A stretch of DNA of 64,000 nt, from the NCBI RefSeq assembly GCF_014648855.1, contig NZ_BMRX01000014.1:1-64000 (forward strand). The letters are read 5' to 3'. The translations under genes and the position numbers were made by a program. Below, piece after piece: positions 26,069-33,952 of this stretch (positions are counted from its first letter, which is position 1; each line of letters starts with the position of its first letter). Below the pieces are notes generated by a model. That model saw only the letters and a list, made by a program, of their open reading frames with translations. It was not told the DNA's origin and searched no databases. The DNA is from Streptomyces parvulus (lineage in GTDB: Bacteria; Actinomycetota; Actinomycetes; Streptomycetales; Streptomycetaceae).

Positions 26069-26076
26069 TACGGACG

Positions 26077-26106
26077 ACAGTACCCCATTCCCCAAGGGAA
26101 GGTAAA
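26077..26106 (-). promoter_or_regulatory. terC promoter
   Basis: TTTACC (26106-26101), 18 bp, TACTGT (26082-26077) on the minus strand. The predicted start near 26070 coincides with the first base pairs of riboswitch stem P1 at 26068, which supports both calls. Confidence 0.65.
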
Positions 26107-26147
26107 GAGATTTGCAAATAACGCTCAAAAGGCCAGCTCGGAGGGGG

Positions 26148-28187
26148 TTACCTGCCCCACGAACGGCGGGCGGCCGCGACCTGGGTGAGGACCTGGTGGA
26201 GCACCTGGCTGCCCGGCGGCACGAGCGCGGGCTCGTACGTCCACGCGTGACCGACCCATGGGTCGGCGAGGTGGTCGTCGGGCACTGGAGTCAGCCGCAG
26301 CAGCGAGCGCCACAGCGGATCCAGCAGCGGCCCGTACCCCGCGGAGTCCTCCCGGTCGGCGACCATCATCAGGTGGACGCCGACGGCCGGCCCCTCGTCG
26401 GCCAGGTAGCGCAGCTGGTTCACCGCCCGGTCGTCGAAGCCGTGCGGGAAGTCGTTGACGATCAGCAGCTGCTGGGAGGTGTCGACGCCGGGCGGCAGCG
26501 CGTCGGGGGCGCCGCCGCGCAGCGCCATCTGTACCAGGTCGACGCGCTGGGTGAGGCGGGCCAGCACCTCCGCGGCCCCGGCCGCGCCGACGGCGGGTGG
26601 AGCGGCGAGCACTCCGCTCCGCACCAGGGGTGACAGTGCCTGCGCGCCGGACCCGGCCGGATCGATGACGTGGACCGTGAACTCCCCAGCCGGATAGACG
26701 GCGAGGAGCCGGGCCGCGTGCGCGACCGCCGTCTCCAGGCCGAGCCGCCGGGTCTCGTGGGAGTCCGTGAGTGACCCTTCGGCCGAGGCGGACCGCCCGC
26801 TGTCGATCCACAGACCCCGCTCCAGCGGCAGCCGCATGAGCAACGGGATGCGCACGCGGTCGGCGTCCGGCAGATGGAGATCGCCCAGCCGCAGGGCCAT
26901 CGGTATCTCCATCGGCACCCGGTAGGCGTGCCAGACCGGGTTGTCCCAGCGCGCGAAGGCGGCGGGCAGGGCGGGCTCGACGACCTCGGCCTCGGCGAGC
27001 AGCTGGGCGACGTCCCGGTCCAGGACCTCCCTGGCCCGGGACACCAGCTCGCCGTGCCGGGCACGCGCCGCCTCGCGGGCCGCGTCCCCCTGCCCGCCGA
27101 TCCGGCTGCGCGGGTCGGACAGGGCCTGGTCGAGTTCCTTCTCCATGCGCGAGTCGGCGAAGTCGACGGCGCTGCGGTACGCCGCCGTGGTGCGGGCCAG
27201 GTCCTCGAACATGCCCCACACCTGGTTGTAGAGCCGTTCCTCCATGGACCAACCGGTGGCGTCGCCGGCGACGGGCCGCGCGGTCCGGCCGGGCTCCGCC
27301 GGGGGCGCGGTCGGCGGGGGCGGCGGCGGGGCCGCGTTCTGGCGGCGCGGGTGGCTGTAGTCGATCGGGGCGCCGCCGGTGGGCGTGGACGGCCGTCCGG
27401 TCGCCGCCGGGTCGCCGGGGCCGTCGCGATAGGGCTGCGGCGCTCCGTGCTGTCCCGGCACGCCCGGGGTGGTCGGGCCGGCCGGGCCCTGGGCGTCGTA
27501 CGGGGACACCGGCGGCACGGCACCGGGGGTGCCCTGGGTGGCGCCGCCGTGGTCGGGGCCCTGCGCCGGGGTGGCCGCCTGCCGGGGGCGGTCGGTGTCC
27601 GCGGCGCGGGCCGGCGGTGCGGGGACCGAACGGGCCAGTCCGCGGGCCACGGCCTCGTGGACGGTCGCGGCGAGCCGGTGTGCCTCGGGGAGTTTCTGGT
27701 CGGTGAGGAGTTCGGCCAGTCCGCCCGCGTAGCCCTGGCCGACGGCGCGCACCTTCCAGACGCCCCGGCGCCGGTAGAGCTCCAGCGCGACGACGGCGGA
27801 CTCGGCTTCCAGACCGGTCACCGTGTAGCTGGCGACCTCGTCGCCGTCGAGGTCGGTGACCGCCACGAAGGGGGCGGCGACGGCACCGAAGCGGAGCGGT
27901 CCCTGCCCGCCGGTGGGCAGGGCGAGCAGCACGCTCACCCGGTGCACGGTGTCCGGCAGGGCGTCCAGGTCCACAGCGAGACGGTGGTCGGCGGCCGCCT
28001 GCCGGGAGACCTCCAGTCCCGGCAGTGTGGGTGTGCCCGGGTGGGCCACCCACTCGACGCCGTGGACTGCGCCCTGCTCGTCGCCGAGCGTGGCTCCGGC
28101 CACGACCGGCGTACCGGCCGAGACCCGGATCTCCAGGCGGGCTCCTGGAAGCGGGTGGTTCTGTCCCCGCGTCAGCTCGGCCGTCAT
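26148..28187 (-). CDS. TerD domain fused to an FtsK-like ATPase-fold domain without P-loop
   Basis: 679-residue cytoplasmic protein. Residues about 1-170 are a TerD domain (LPGARLEIRV, VAVTDLDGDEVASYTVTGLEAESAVVALELYRR), but they lack the acidic GDN...GDDE calcium-type motif seen in the neighbouring TerD. A Pro/Gly-rich linker (about 185-310, with a run of prolines) follows. The C-terminal domain (about 315-679) begins with a coiled-coil-like segment and then resembles the FtsK/SpoIIIE core: LPLERGLWIDSG where Walker A should be, and a Walker-B-like QQLLIVNDFPHGF. No GxxxxGK[ST] is present, so ATP hydrolysis is doubtful. It lies between terC and terD, suggesting a membrane-linked stress complex. 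Confidence 0.8.
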   Translation of the reverse strand: MTAELTRGQNHPLPGARLEIRVSAGTPVVAGATLGDEQGAVHGVEWVAHPGTPTLPGLEVSRQAAADHRLAVDLDALPDTVHRVSVLLALPTGGQGPLRFGAVAAPFVAVTDLDGDEVASYTVTGLEAESAVVALELYRRRGVWKVRAVGQGYAGGLAELLTDQKLPEAHRLAATVHEAVARGLARSVPAPPARAADTDRPRQAATPAQGPDHGGATQGTPGAVPPVSPYDAQGPAGPTTPGVPGQHGAPQPYRDGPGDPAATGRPSTPTGGAPIDYSHPRRQNAAPPPPPPTAPPAEPGRTARPVAGDATGWSMEERLYNQVWGMFEDLARTTAAYRSAVDFADSRMEKELDQALSDPRSRIGGQGDAAREAARARHGELVSRAREVLDRDVAQLLAEAEVVEPALPAAFARWDNPVWHAYRVPMEIPMALRLGDLHLPDADRVRIPLLMRLPLERGLWIDSGRSASAEGSLTDSHETRRLGLETAVAHAARLLAVYPAGEFTVHVIDPAGSGAQALSPLVRSGVLAAPPAVGAAGAAEVLARLTQRVDLVQMALRGGAPDALPPGVDTSQQLLIVNDFPHGFDDRAVNQLRYLADEGPAVGVHLMMVADREDSAGYGPLLDPLWRSLLRLTPVPDDHLADPWVGHAWTYEPALVPPGSQVLHQVLTQVAAARRSWGR

Positions 28188-28312
28188 CGCCTGTCCCCCT
28201 GTGTCACTCGTGCGTCACTCGTGGAGTGCCGTGCGGCGCTCGTCCGTCCCGTCCCGGGGCCGGTGTCCTGCCGGTCCCTCCCCGGGACCGGCGTTGCGGC
28301 TTCGTAGGGCCG

Positions 28313-28891
28313 TCAGAGGACCGGCAGGATCGCCGGCATCAGGTCCTGGAAGGTGCGGCCGTTGGCCGGGGACCCGATGGCGGTCATCGCCCAGCCCTGC
28401 CCGGCCCGGTGCACCTTGGCCATGATCTGGGCGGTGTAGGCGCCGCCGCCGGCCAGCGTGTACCGGGCGAGCTCCTGGCCGTTGGTCTCGTCGACCAGGC
28501 GGCAGAAGGCGTTCTGCACTTCCTGGAAGGTCTGGCCGGTGAACGAGTTGACGGTGAAGACGATCTGGTCGATGTGGACGGGGATGCGCTGGAGGTCCAC
28601 GAGGATGGCCTCGTCGTCGCCGCCCTGGCCGACGCCGCCGACCAGGTTGTCGCCGGTGTGGCGCACCGAGCCGTCGTCGCTCACCAGGTGGCGGAAGAAG
28701 ACGACGTCGACCGGCTGCTTGTCCGCGAAGAGGACCGCGGAGGCGTCCAGGTCGATCTCCCGGGTGCGGGAGCCGAACAGGCCGCGCCGGGGAGCCGCCT
28801 GCCAGCCGAGACCCATGCGCACCGACGTCAGGCTGCCGCCGTCGTTCTTCTGCAGACTGATGGCCTGACCCTTGGTCATGTTGACGGTCAC
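28313..28891 (-). CDS. terD: TerD-family stress protein
   Basis: Cytoplasmic calcium-binding-type TerD protein, associated with tellurite and general stress resistance and affecting Streptomyces development. The 192-residue product has the hallmark GDNLVGGVGQGGDDE acidic motif (about residues 79-93) and the conserved core YTLAGGGAYTAQIMAKVHR. GTG 28891 has GAGAGGGG 8 nt upstream; an ATG four codons later is possible. Upstream at 28948-28970 is a near-perfect DNA-damage promoter motif with TAGGGT as -10. It is followed by the TerD/FtsK-like gene 125 bp on. Confidence 0.93.
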   Translation of the reverse strand: MTVNMTKGQAISLQKNDGGSLTSVRMGLGWQAAPRRGLFGSRTREIDLDASAVLFADKQPVDVVFFRHLVSDDGSVRHTGDNLVGGVGQGGDDEAILVDLQRIPVHIDQIVFTVNSFTGQTFQEVQNAFCRLVDETNGQELARYTLAGGGAYTAQIMAKVHRAGQGWAMTAIGSPANGRTFQDLMPAILPVL

Positions 28892-28947
28892 GCGCTGATC
28901 CCCTCTCGAGCTGTCCCCTGTTGCCGCGGAGCCCGCGGTTGACCCGA

Positions 28948-28970
28948 ACCCTACGCAGGGGCACCGACAC
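28948..28970 (-). promoter_or_regulatory. PafBC-type damage promoter (8/9) of terD
   Basis: The minus strand reads GTGTCGGTG (28970-28962), 8 bp, TAGGGT (28953-28948). Only the first base differs from TTGTCRGTG-N8-TAnnnT. The predicted leader is about 50 nt and contains the terD ribosome-binding site. Confidence 0.6.
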
Positions 28971-29034
28971 CGCCCCACCCCGGTCCGCACTTTGTGTCGG
29001 TCTTGCAACACAGCGCGTGCCCGGGGCGCGCCCC

Positions 29035-31179
29035 TCAGGCCAGGCCCGCCTCCTTCATCTGACGCAGTTCCTTCTTCATCTCGGACACCTCGTCGCGCAG
29101 CCGGGCCGCGATCTCGAACTGGAGGTCGGCGGCGGCCGCCCGCATGCGGTTGGTGAGGTCCTCGATCTGCTCGGACAGCTCCGCGGCGGGACGGTCGGTG
29201 GGCACCGTCTCCTTGCTCCGGCCCTTGCCCTTGGCCGGCTTCGCCCCTGCGGCCGCTTGGCCACCGAGGGAGGGGACGGGGGTCTTGGCGCCCTTGCCCT
29301 CCTTCCCCTGGCGGTAGCCCGAGCCGAGCAGCTGCTCGGTGTCGACGTCCTCGCGGGCGATCTGCGCGACGATGTCGTTGATCTTCTTGCGGAGCGGCTG
29401 CGGGTCGATGCCGTTCGCCCGGTTGAACGCGACCTGCTTCTCGCGGCGGCGGTTGGTCTCGTCGATCGCCTTCTCCATCGCCGGCGTGATCTTGTCGGCG
29501 TACATGTGGACCTGGCCGGAGACGTTGCGCGCCGCGCGGCCGATGGTCTGGATCAGCGAGGTGCCGGAGCGCAGGAAGCCCTCCTTGTCGGCGTCCAGGA
29601 TCGCCACCAGGGACACCTCGGGCAGGTCGAGGCCCTCGCGCAGCAGGTTGATGCCCACCAGGACGTCGTACTCACCGGCCCGCAGTTCACGCAGGAGTTC
29701 GACGCGGCGCAGGGTGTCGACGTCGCTGTGCAGGTAGCGGACCTGGATGCCCAGTTCCAGGAAGTAGTCGGTCAGGTCCTCCGCCATCTTCTTGGTGAGG
29801 GTGGTGACCAGGACGCGCTCGTCCTTCTCGGTCCGCTTCCGGATCTCGTGCACCAGGTCGTCGATCTGGCCCTCGGTGGACTTGACGACGACTTCCGGGT
29901 CGACGAGGCCGGTGGGGCGGATGATCTGCTCCACGGCGCCGTCCGACCGGGAGAGCTCGTAGGTGCCCGGCGTGGCCGACAGGTAGACGGTCTGCCCGAT
30001 GCGCCCCTGGAACTCCTCCCACTTGAGCGGCCGGTTGTCGAGGGCGGACGGCAGCCGGAAGCCGTGGTCGACCAGGGTGCGCTTGCGGGAGGCGTCGCCC
30101 TCGTACATGGCGCCGATCTGCGGCACGGTGACGTGCGACTCGTCGATGACGAGCAGGAAGTCGTCCGGGAAGTAGTCGAGAAGCGTGTTCGGCGGGGAGC
30201 CGGGGAGGCGGCCGTCGAAGTGCATCGAGTAGTTCTCCACGCCGGAGCAGCTGCCGATCTGGCGGAGCATCTCCAGGTCGTACGTCGTGCGCATGCGCAG
30301 CCGCTGGGCCTCAAGGAGCTTGCCCTGCTTCTCCAGCTCGGTCAGGCTCTCGGCGAGCTCCTTCTCGATGTCGTTGACCGCCCGCTCCATGCGCTCGGGG
30401 CCCGCGACGTAGTGGGAGGCCGGGAAGACGTACAGGTGCTGGTCGTCGCTGATGATCTCGCCGGTGACCGGGTGGAGGGTGGACAGGGCCTCGATCTCGT
30501 CACCGAACATCTCGATGCGGACGGCGAGCTCCTCGTAGACCGGGAAGATCTCGATGGTGTCGCCGCGCACGCGGAAGGTGCCGCGGGTGAAGGCCATGTC
30601 GTTGCGCGTGTACTGGATGTCGACGAAGCGGCGCAGCAGCTCGTCCCGGTCGTGTTCCTCACCGACCCGCAGGGGGACCATGCGGTCCACGTACTCCTGG
30701 GGGGTGCCCAGGCCGTAGATGCAGGAGACGGAGGCGACCACGACGACGTCTCGGCGGGTGAGTAGGGAGTTCGTCGCGGAGTGGCGCAGGCGCTCCACCT
30801 CCTCGTTGATCGAGGAGTCCTTCTCGATGTAGGTGTCCGACTGCGGGACGTAGGCCTCGGGCTGGTAGTAGTCGTAGTACGAGACGAAGTACTCGACCGC
30901 GTTGTTGGGCAGCAGTTCGCGGAACTCGTTCGCCAGCTGGGCGGCCAGGGTCTTGTTCGGCGCCATGACCAGGGTGGGCCGCTGGAGCTTCTCGATCATC
31001 CACGCGGTGGTGGCGGACTTGCCGGTGCCGGTCGCGCCGAGCAGGACGACGTCCTTCTCGCCTGCTTCGACACGCCGGGCCAGCTCGGCGATGGCCGCCG
31101 GCTGGTCGCCGTTCGGCTGGTAGGGGCTGACGACCTCGAAGGGCGCCACCGTGCGTTCGATCTGGGAAACGGGCCGCAT
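29035..31179 (-). CDS. uvrB: Excinuclease ABC subunit B
   Basis: Helicase-like damage verifier of nucleotide excision repair. The 714-residue product has Walker A GATGTGKSATT (about residues 41-51), the beta-hairpin region with YYDYYQPEAY, helicase motif II VIDESH, motif VI QTIGRAARN and the C-terminal UvrC-binding UVR motif (DLQFEIAARLRDE). Before the UVR motif is a Lys/Gly/Ala-rich linker (GKEGKGAKTP). ATG 31179 gives the canonical MRPVSQIERTVAPFEVVSPYQP. The -10 box TACGGT ends 7 nt before the ATG, implying a leaderless, damage-inducible transcript. Confidence 0.97.
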   Translation of the reverse strand: MRPVSQIERTVAPFEVVSPYQPNGDQPAAIAELARRVEAGEKDVVLLGATGTGKSATTAWMIEKLQRPTLVMAPNKTLAAQLANEFRELLPNNAVEYFVSYYDYYQPEAYVPQSDTYIEKDSSINEEVERLRHSATNSLLTRRDVVVVASVSCIYGLGTPQEYVDRMVPLRVGEEHDRDELLRRFVDIQYTRNDMAFTRGTFRVRGDTIEIFPVYEELAVRIEMFGDEIEALSTLHPVTGEIISDDQHLYVFPASHYVAGPERMERAVNDIEKELAESLTELEKQGKLLEAQRLRMRTTYDLEMLRQIGSCSGVENYSMHFDGRLPGSPPNTLLDYFPDDFLLVIDESHVTVPQIGAMYEGDASRKRTLVDHGFRLPSALDNRPLKWEEFQGRIGQTVYLSATPGTYELSRSDGAVEQIIRPTGLVDPEVVVKSTEGQIDDLVHEIRKRTEKDERVLVTTLTKKMAEDLTDYFLELGIQVRYLHSDVDTLRRVELLRELRAGEYDVLVGINLLREGLDLPEVSLVAILDADKEGFLRSGTSLIQTIGRAARNVSGQVHMYADKITPAMEKAIDETNRRREKQVAFNRANGIDPQPLRKKINDIVAQIAREDVDTEQLLGSGYRQGKEGKGAKTPVPSLGGQAAAGAKPAKGKGRSKETVPTDRPAAELSEQIEDLTNRMRAAAADLQFEIAARLRDEVSEMKKELRQMKEAGLA

Positions 31180-31186
31180 GGGTTCC

Positions 31187-31209
31187 ACCGTACGACCCCC
31201 CACTGACAA
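31187..31209 (-). promoter_or_regulatory. PafBC/RecA-NDp type DNA-damage promoter of uvrB; leaderless
   Basis: The minus strand reads TTGTCAGTG (31209-31201), 8 bp, TACGGT (31192-31187), an exact consensus match. TACGGT ends 7 nt before the uvrB ATG. Confidence 0.8.
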
Positions 31210-31219
31210 CCGGCTCCGG

Positions 31220-32098
31220 TCAGCGGTTCTGCGGGGTGCGGGAGCGCCGGTGGACGAGAGGGCGGCGGAGATGGCGGGCGGGGTGGTGCACCGGGCCGTG
31301 CGGCCTGTGCGGGGCCTCGGTGTGGGCCGGGATGCCGGGCTTCCGCTCGACGGGGGGCGCGGTGGGCCGGCCCATGACCATCAGCGGATCGCGCAGGACG
31401 ACCACCCCGGCGAGAAGGAGGAAGGCGAGGGGGCCGATCAGCATCGGGGCGAGGAGTTCGGCGGGTGAGGCCCCGACGGTGGGCTCGGTCGTGCCGCTGA
31501 CGTGGACCTCGAGGGCCGCCATGCCGGTGTAGTGCATGCCGGTGACCGCCAGTCCCATGATCAGCGCGGCGCCCACGCTCCACAGGAAGCCCCGGACCTG
31601 TCCGGCCGCCCACAGCGCGGCGGTGGCCGCGGCCATGGCTATGCCGACGGACACGGACACGGTGAAGGTGTTGTAGGTCAGCTGCCCGTCCAGGTGCATT
31701 CCGGCCATGCCCAGGTAGTGCATGGAGGCGATGCCCAGGCCGGTGATGGTGCCGCCGGTGAACAGGGCCGTCCCGCGGGCGCCCCGGTAGCCGACGATGA
31801 AGATCCCGATCCCCACCATGACGATGGCGACGGCCAGGCTGGCGAAGGTCATCAGCCAGTCGTAGCGGATCGGCGTGTGCTCGATCGTGAACCCCATCAT
31901 CGCGATGAAGTGCATGGTCCAGATGCCTGAGCCGATCGCCGCCGAGCCCAGCGCGAGCCAGCCGGGGCGCCAGGAGCGCGTGACCAGCAGGGCTCTGGTG
32001 GTGCAGCGCAGCCCGAGGGCACCGCCGAGACATGCCATGAGATAGGCCACCAGCGGTGTGACGAGTCCGTAGTTGAATCCGTCGACCGTGCCTTGCAT
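31220..32098 (-). CDS. MHYT-domain integral membrane sensor with His-rich tail
   Basis: Seven-helix membrane protein of the MHYT family, proposed to sense oxygen, CO or NO through a metal (copper) bound by the conserved Met and His residues. The 292-residue protein has three such motifs: MHFIAMMGF, MHYLGMAGM and MHYTGMAAL. Unlike most bacterial relatives it lacks GGDEF, EAL or kinase output; instead it ends in a basic tail of about 50 residues rich in histidine (HTEAPHRPHGPVHHPARH), possibly another metal-binding region. ATG 32098 follows GGAAGGGC. It reads toward uvrB, which has its own promoter in between. Confidence 0.88.
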   Translation of the reverse strand: MQGTVDGFNYGLVTPLVAYLMACLGGALGLRCTTRALLVTRSWRPGWLALGSAAIGSGIWTMHFIAMMGFTIEHTPIRYDWLMTFASLAVAIVMVGIGIFIVGYRGARGTALFTGGTITGLGIASMHYLGMAGMHLDGQLTYNTFTVSVSVGIAMAAATAALWAAGQVRGFLWSVGAALIMGLAVTGMHYTGMAALEVHVSGTTEPTVGASPAELLAPMLIGPLAFLLLAGVVVLRDPLMVMGRPTAPPVERKPGIPAHTEAPHRPHGPVHHPARHLRRPLVHRRSRTPQNR

Positions 32099-32386
32099 GT
32101 GCGGCTGCCCTTCCGCCTTCTTGCTCCCCGGTGCGTCCCGGATTCTCCTGATGCGGCCCTGTCGCGGGCCTGTGCGAACGGCCGGGGCCGAGGCCGAGAG
32201 TATGCCGCCCACCGGAATGGTCGAACGATTCTCCGGCAAAGAATCACGGGCTCGCCCCACTTGTGCCGCCCTGGTGAGCGTAGTTGAGCATCTCCATTCA
32301 GCCAGTGGCCATTCCGTACCCCTCTTCCGTTGACTCTCCGGTGTCACAGTGGAGCTGTCCGTGATCGCTCGACGCGAGGAGTACGC

Positions 32387-33280
32387 ATGCAGGTGCGCAC
32401 AGTTGCCGTCACGACCACCGCGCTTCTGGGAGTCGCCCTGACGGCTCCCCTCTCGCACGCACGCGCCACCGCGGCCGGCGACGACGGGCCCACGGTCGTC
32501 GCGCACCGGGGCGCCTCCGCCTACGCGCCGGAGAACACGCTGGCCGCCGTCGACAAGGCGGCCGAGCTGGGGATCCGCTGGGTGGAGAACGACGTCCAGC
32601 GCACCAGGGACGGCGAGCTCGTCGTCCTGCACGACGACAACCTGCGGCGTACGACCGACGCGGAGGAGGTCTTCCCCGACCGGTCCCCCTGGAAGGTGAA
32701 GGACTTCACCGCCGCGGAGATCGCCCGGCTGGACGCGGGCAGCTGGTTCGGGTCCGCGTACGCGGGCGCGCGCGTGCCGACGCTGGAGCAGTACGTGGAC
32801 CGGGTGGAGCGCAACCACCAGAAACTGCTGCTGGAGCTGAAGAGCCCCGAGTCGTACCCGGGCATCGAGCAGCAGACGCTCAAGGTGCTCGCCAACGAGG
32901 GCTGGCTCGACCGCCGCCATGTGGCCGGCCGGCTGGTGGTGCAGAGCTTCAGCGCGGACAGCATCCGGACGGTCCACGAGCTCAAACCGGCCGTCAAGAC
33001 GGGATTCCTCGGCACTCCGGCCGTGTCGGACCTGCCCGAGTACGCCGAGTTCGCCGACCAGATCAACCCCTCGCACACCTCCCTGACCATGAGCTACGTG
33101 TCCTCGGTGCACGCCTTCACCGGGCCGCACGGCAGGCCGATGGAGGTCTTCGCCTGGACGGTGGACACCGCGGCCGCCGCCCGGCTGGTGGCGGGCCACG
33201 GTGTCGACGGCATCATCACCAACAAGCCCGACGTGGTGCGGGACGCCGTGGGCGAGGACCCGGACTCGTCCGCGCGCTGA
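32387..33280 (+). CDS. Secreted glycerophosphodiester phosphodiesterase
   Basis: Hydrolyses glycerophosphodiesters to glycerol-3-phosphate and an alcohol, releasing phosphate and glycerol from phospholipid debris. Residues 1-31 are a signal peptide (MQVRTVAVTTTALLGVALTAPL, cleavage near SHARA). The GDPD domain starts AHRGASAYAPENT (catalytic HRG and the PENT metal ligand), continues WVENDVQRTRDGELVVLHDD, which carries metal ligands and the catalytic histidine, and LLLELKSPE, and closes with AWTVDTAAAARLV. ATG 32387 has GAGGAG 6 nt upstream. In S. coelicolor a GlpQ paralogue in this region is, from memory, phosphate-regulated; I saw no clear PHO box. Confidence 0.92.
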   Translation: MQVRTVAVTTTALLGVALTAPLSHARATAAGDDGPTVVAHRGASAYAPENTLAAVDKAAELGIRWVENDVQRTRDGELVVLHDDNLRRTTDAEEVFPDRSPWKVKDFTAAEIARLDAGSWFGSAYAGARVPTLEQYVDRVERNHQKLLLELKSPESYPGIEQQTLKVLANEGWLDRRHVAGRLVVQSFSADSIRTVHELKPAVKTGFLGTPAVSDLPEYAEFADQINPSHTSLTMSYVSSVHAFTGPHGRPMEVFAWTVDTAAAARLVAGHGVDGIITNKPDVVRDAVGEDPDSSAR

Positions 33281-33289
33281 CCCTCCCCC

Positions 33290-33329
33290 CGCCCGGGACG
33301 GACGGCCGCACCGGCCGCCGTCCCGGGCG
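33290..33329 (+). terminator. Terminator after the glycerophosphodiesterase gene
   Basis: CGCCCGGGACGG (33290-33301) and CCGTCCCGGGCG (33318-33329) form a perfect 12-bp stem with an inner GGCCG/CGGCC helix. It starts 10 nt past the stop and ends directly against the ogt damage promoter. Confidence 0.8.
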
Positions 33330-33352
33330 TTGTCAGTGGCCGGCCGTACCGT
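33330..33352 (+). promoter_or_regulatory. PafBC/RecA-NDp type DNA-damage promoter of ogt; leaderless
   Basis: TTGTCAGTG (33330-33338), 8 bp, TACCGT (33347-33352), an exact consensus match. The -10 box ends 6 nt before the ATG at 33359, with no ribosome-binding site between. Confidence 0.8.
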
Positions 33353-33358
33353 GGGCGC

Positions 33359-33913
33359 ATGGGCAGCCATGGGCAGTACGAGCGGCGGGTGGTGTGGACG
33401 GTCGTCGGCACCGGCATAGGACCGCTGCTGCTGGCCACCACCGATGACGGTCTGGTCAACGTCGTGTTCCACGCCACCGAGGCCACCCGCGACCAGGCGC
33501 TCGACCGGCTCGCGGCCCGGCTGGGCGCTGAGCCCGTCGAGGCACCCGGGTCCCCGTTGCTCGCCGAGGCGATACGCCAGGTGGAGGCGTACTTCGCCGG
33601 GGACAGACAGGACTTCGAGCTGCCGCTGGACTGGTCGCTGATCTCCGGCTTCAACCGGCAGGTGCTGCGCGCGCTCGCCGCCGGCGTCCCCTACGGCTCG
33701 GTCGTCGGGTACGGCGATCTGGCCGGCCGGGTCGGCCGGCCAGGCGCGGCCCAGGCCGTGGGCATGGCCATGGGCGCCAATCCTTTGCCGGTCGTCGTGC
33801 CGTGCCACCGGGTGGTGGAGAGCGACGGCGGCATCGGCGGGTTCGGGGGCGGAGTGGAGACCAAGCGGCGGTTGCTCGCACTGGAGGGTGTGCTGCCCGA
33901 GCCGCTGTTCTGA
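33359..33913 (+). CDS. ogt: Methylated-DNA--[protein]-cysteine S-methyltransferase
   Basis: Suicidal repair protein that moves O6-alkyl groups from guanine to its own cysteine. The 184-residue protein has the active-site motif PVVVPCHRVV with acceptor C149 and the helix-turn-helix DNA-binding part (VPYGSVVGYGDLAGRVGRPGAAQAVGMAM) that flips the base. The N-terminal domain is short, as in Ogt, and the Ada methyl-phosphotriester domain is absent. ATG 33359 follows the -10 box of a damage-type promoter by 6 nt, so it is probably leaderless. Its promoter matches those of uvrA and uvrB. Confidence 0.95.
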   Translation: MGSHGQYERRVVWTVVGTGIGPLLLATTDDGLVNVVFHATEATRDQALDRLAARLGAEPVEAPGSPLLAEAIRQVEAYFAGDRQDFELPLDWSLISGFNRQVLRALAAGVPYGSVVGYGDLAGRVGRPGAAQAVGMAMGANPLPVVVPCHRVVESDGGIGGFGGGVETKRRLLALEGVLPEPLF

Positions 33914-33952
33914 GCGCCCGCTCCGCCCCGCTCGCGGCCGCGGCGGGTGGAG

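Noticed and set aside
32290..32386. PHO boxes upstream of the glycerophosphodiesterase gene
   Set aside because: CCATTC occurs twice but with 15-bp, not 11-bp, periodicity and without the GTTCACC core. Phosphate control is therefore not claimed.
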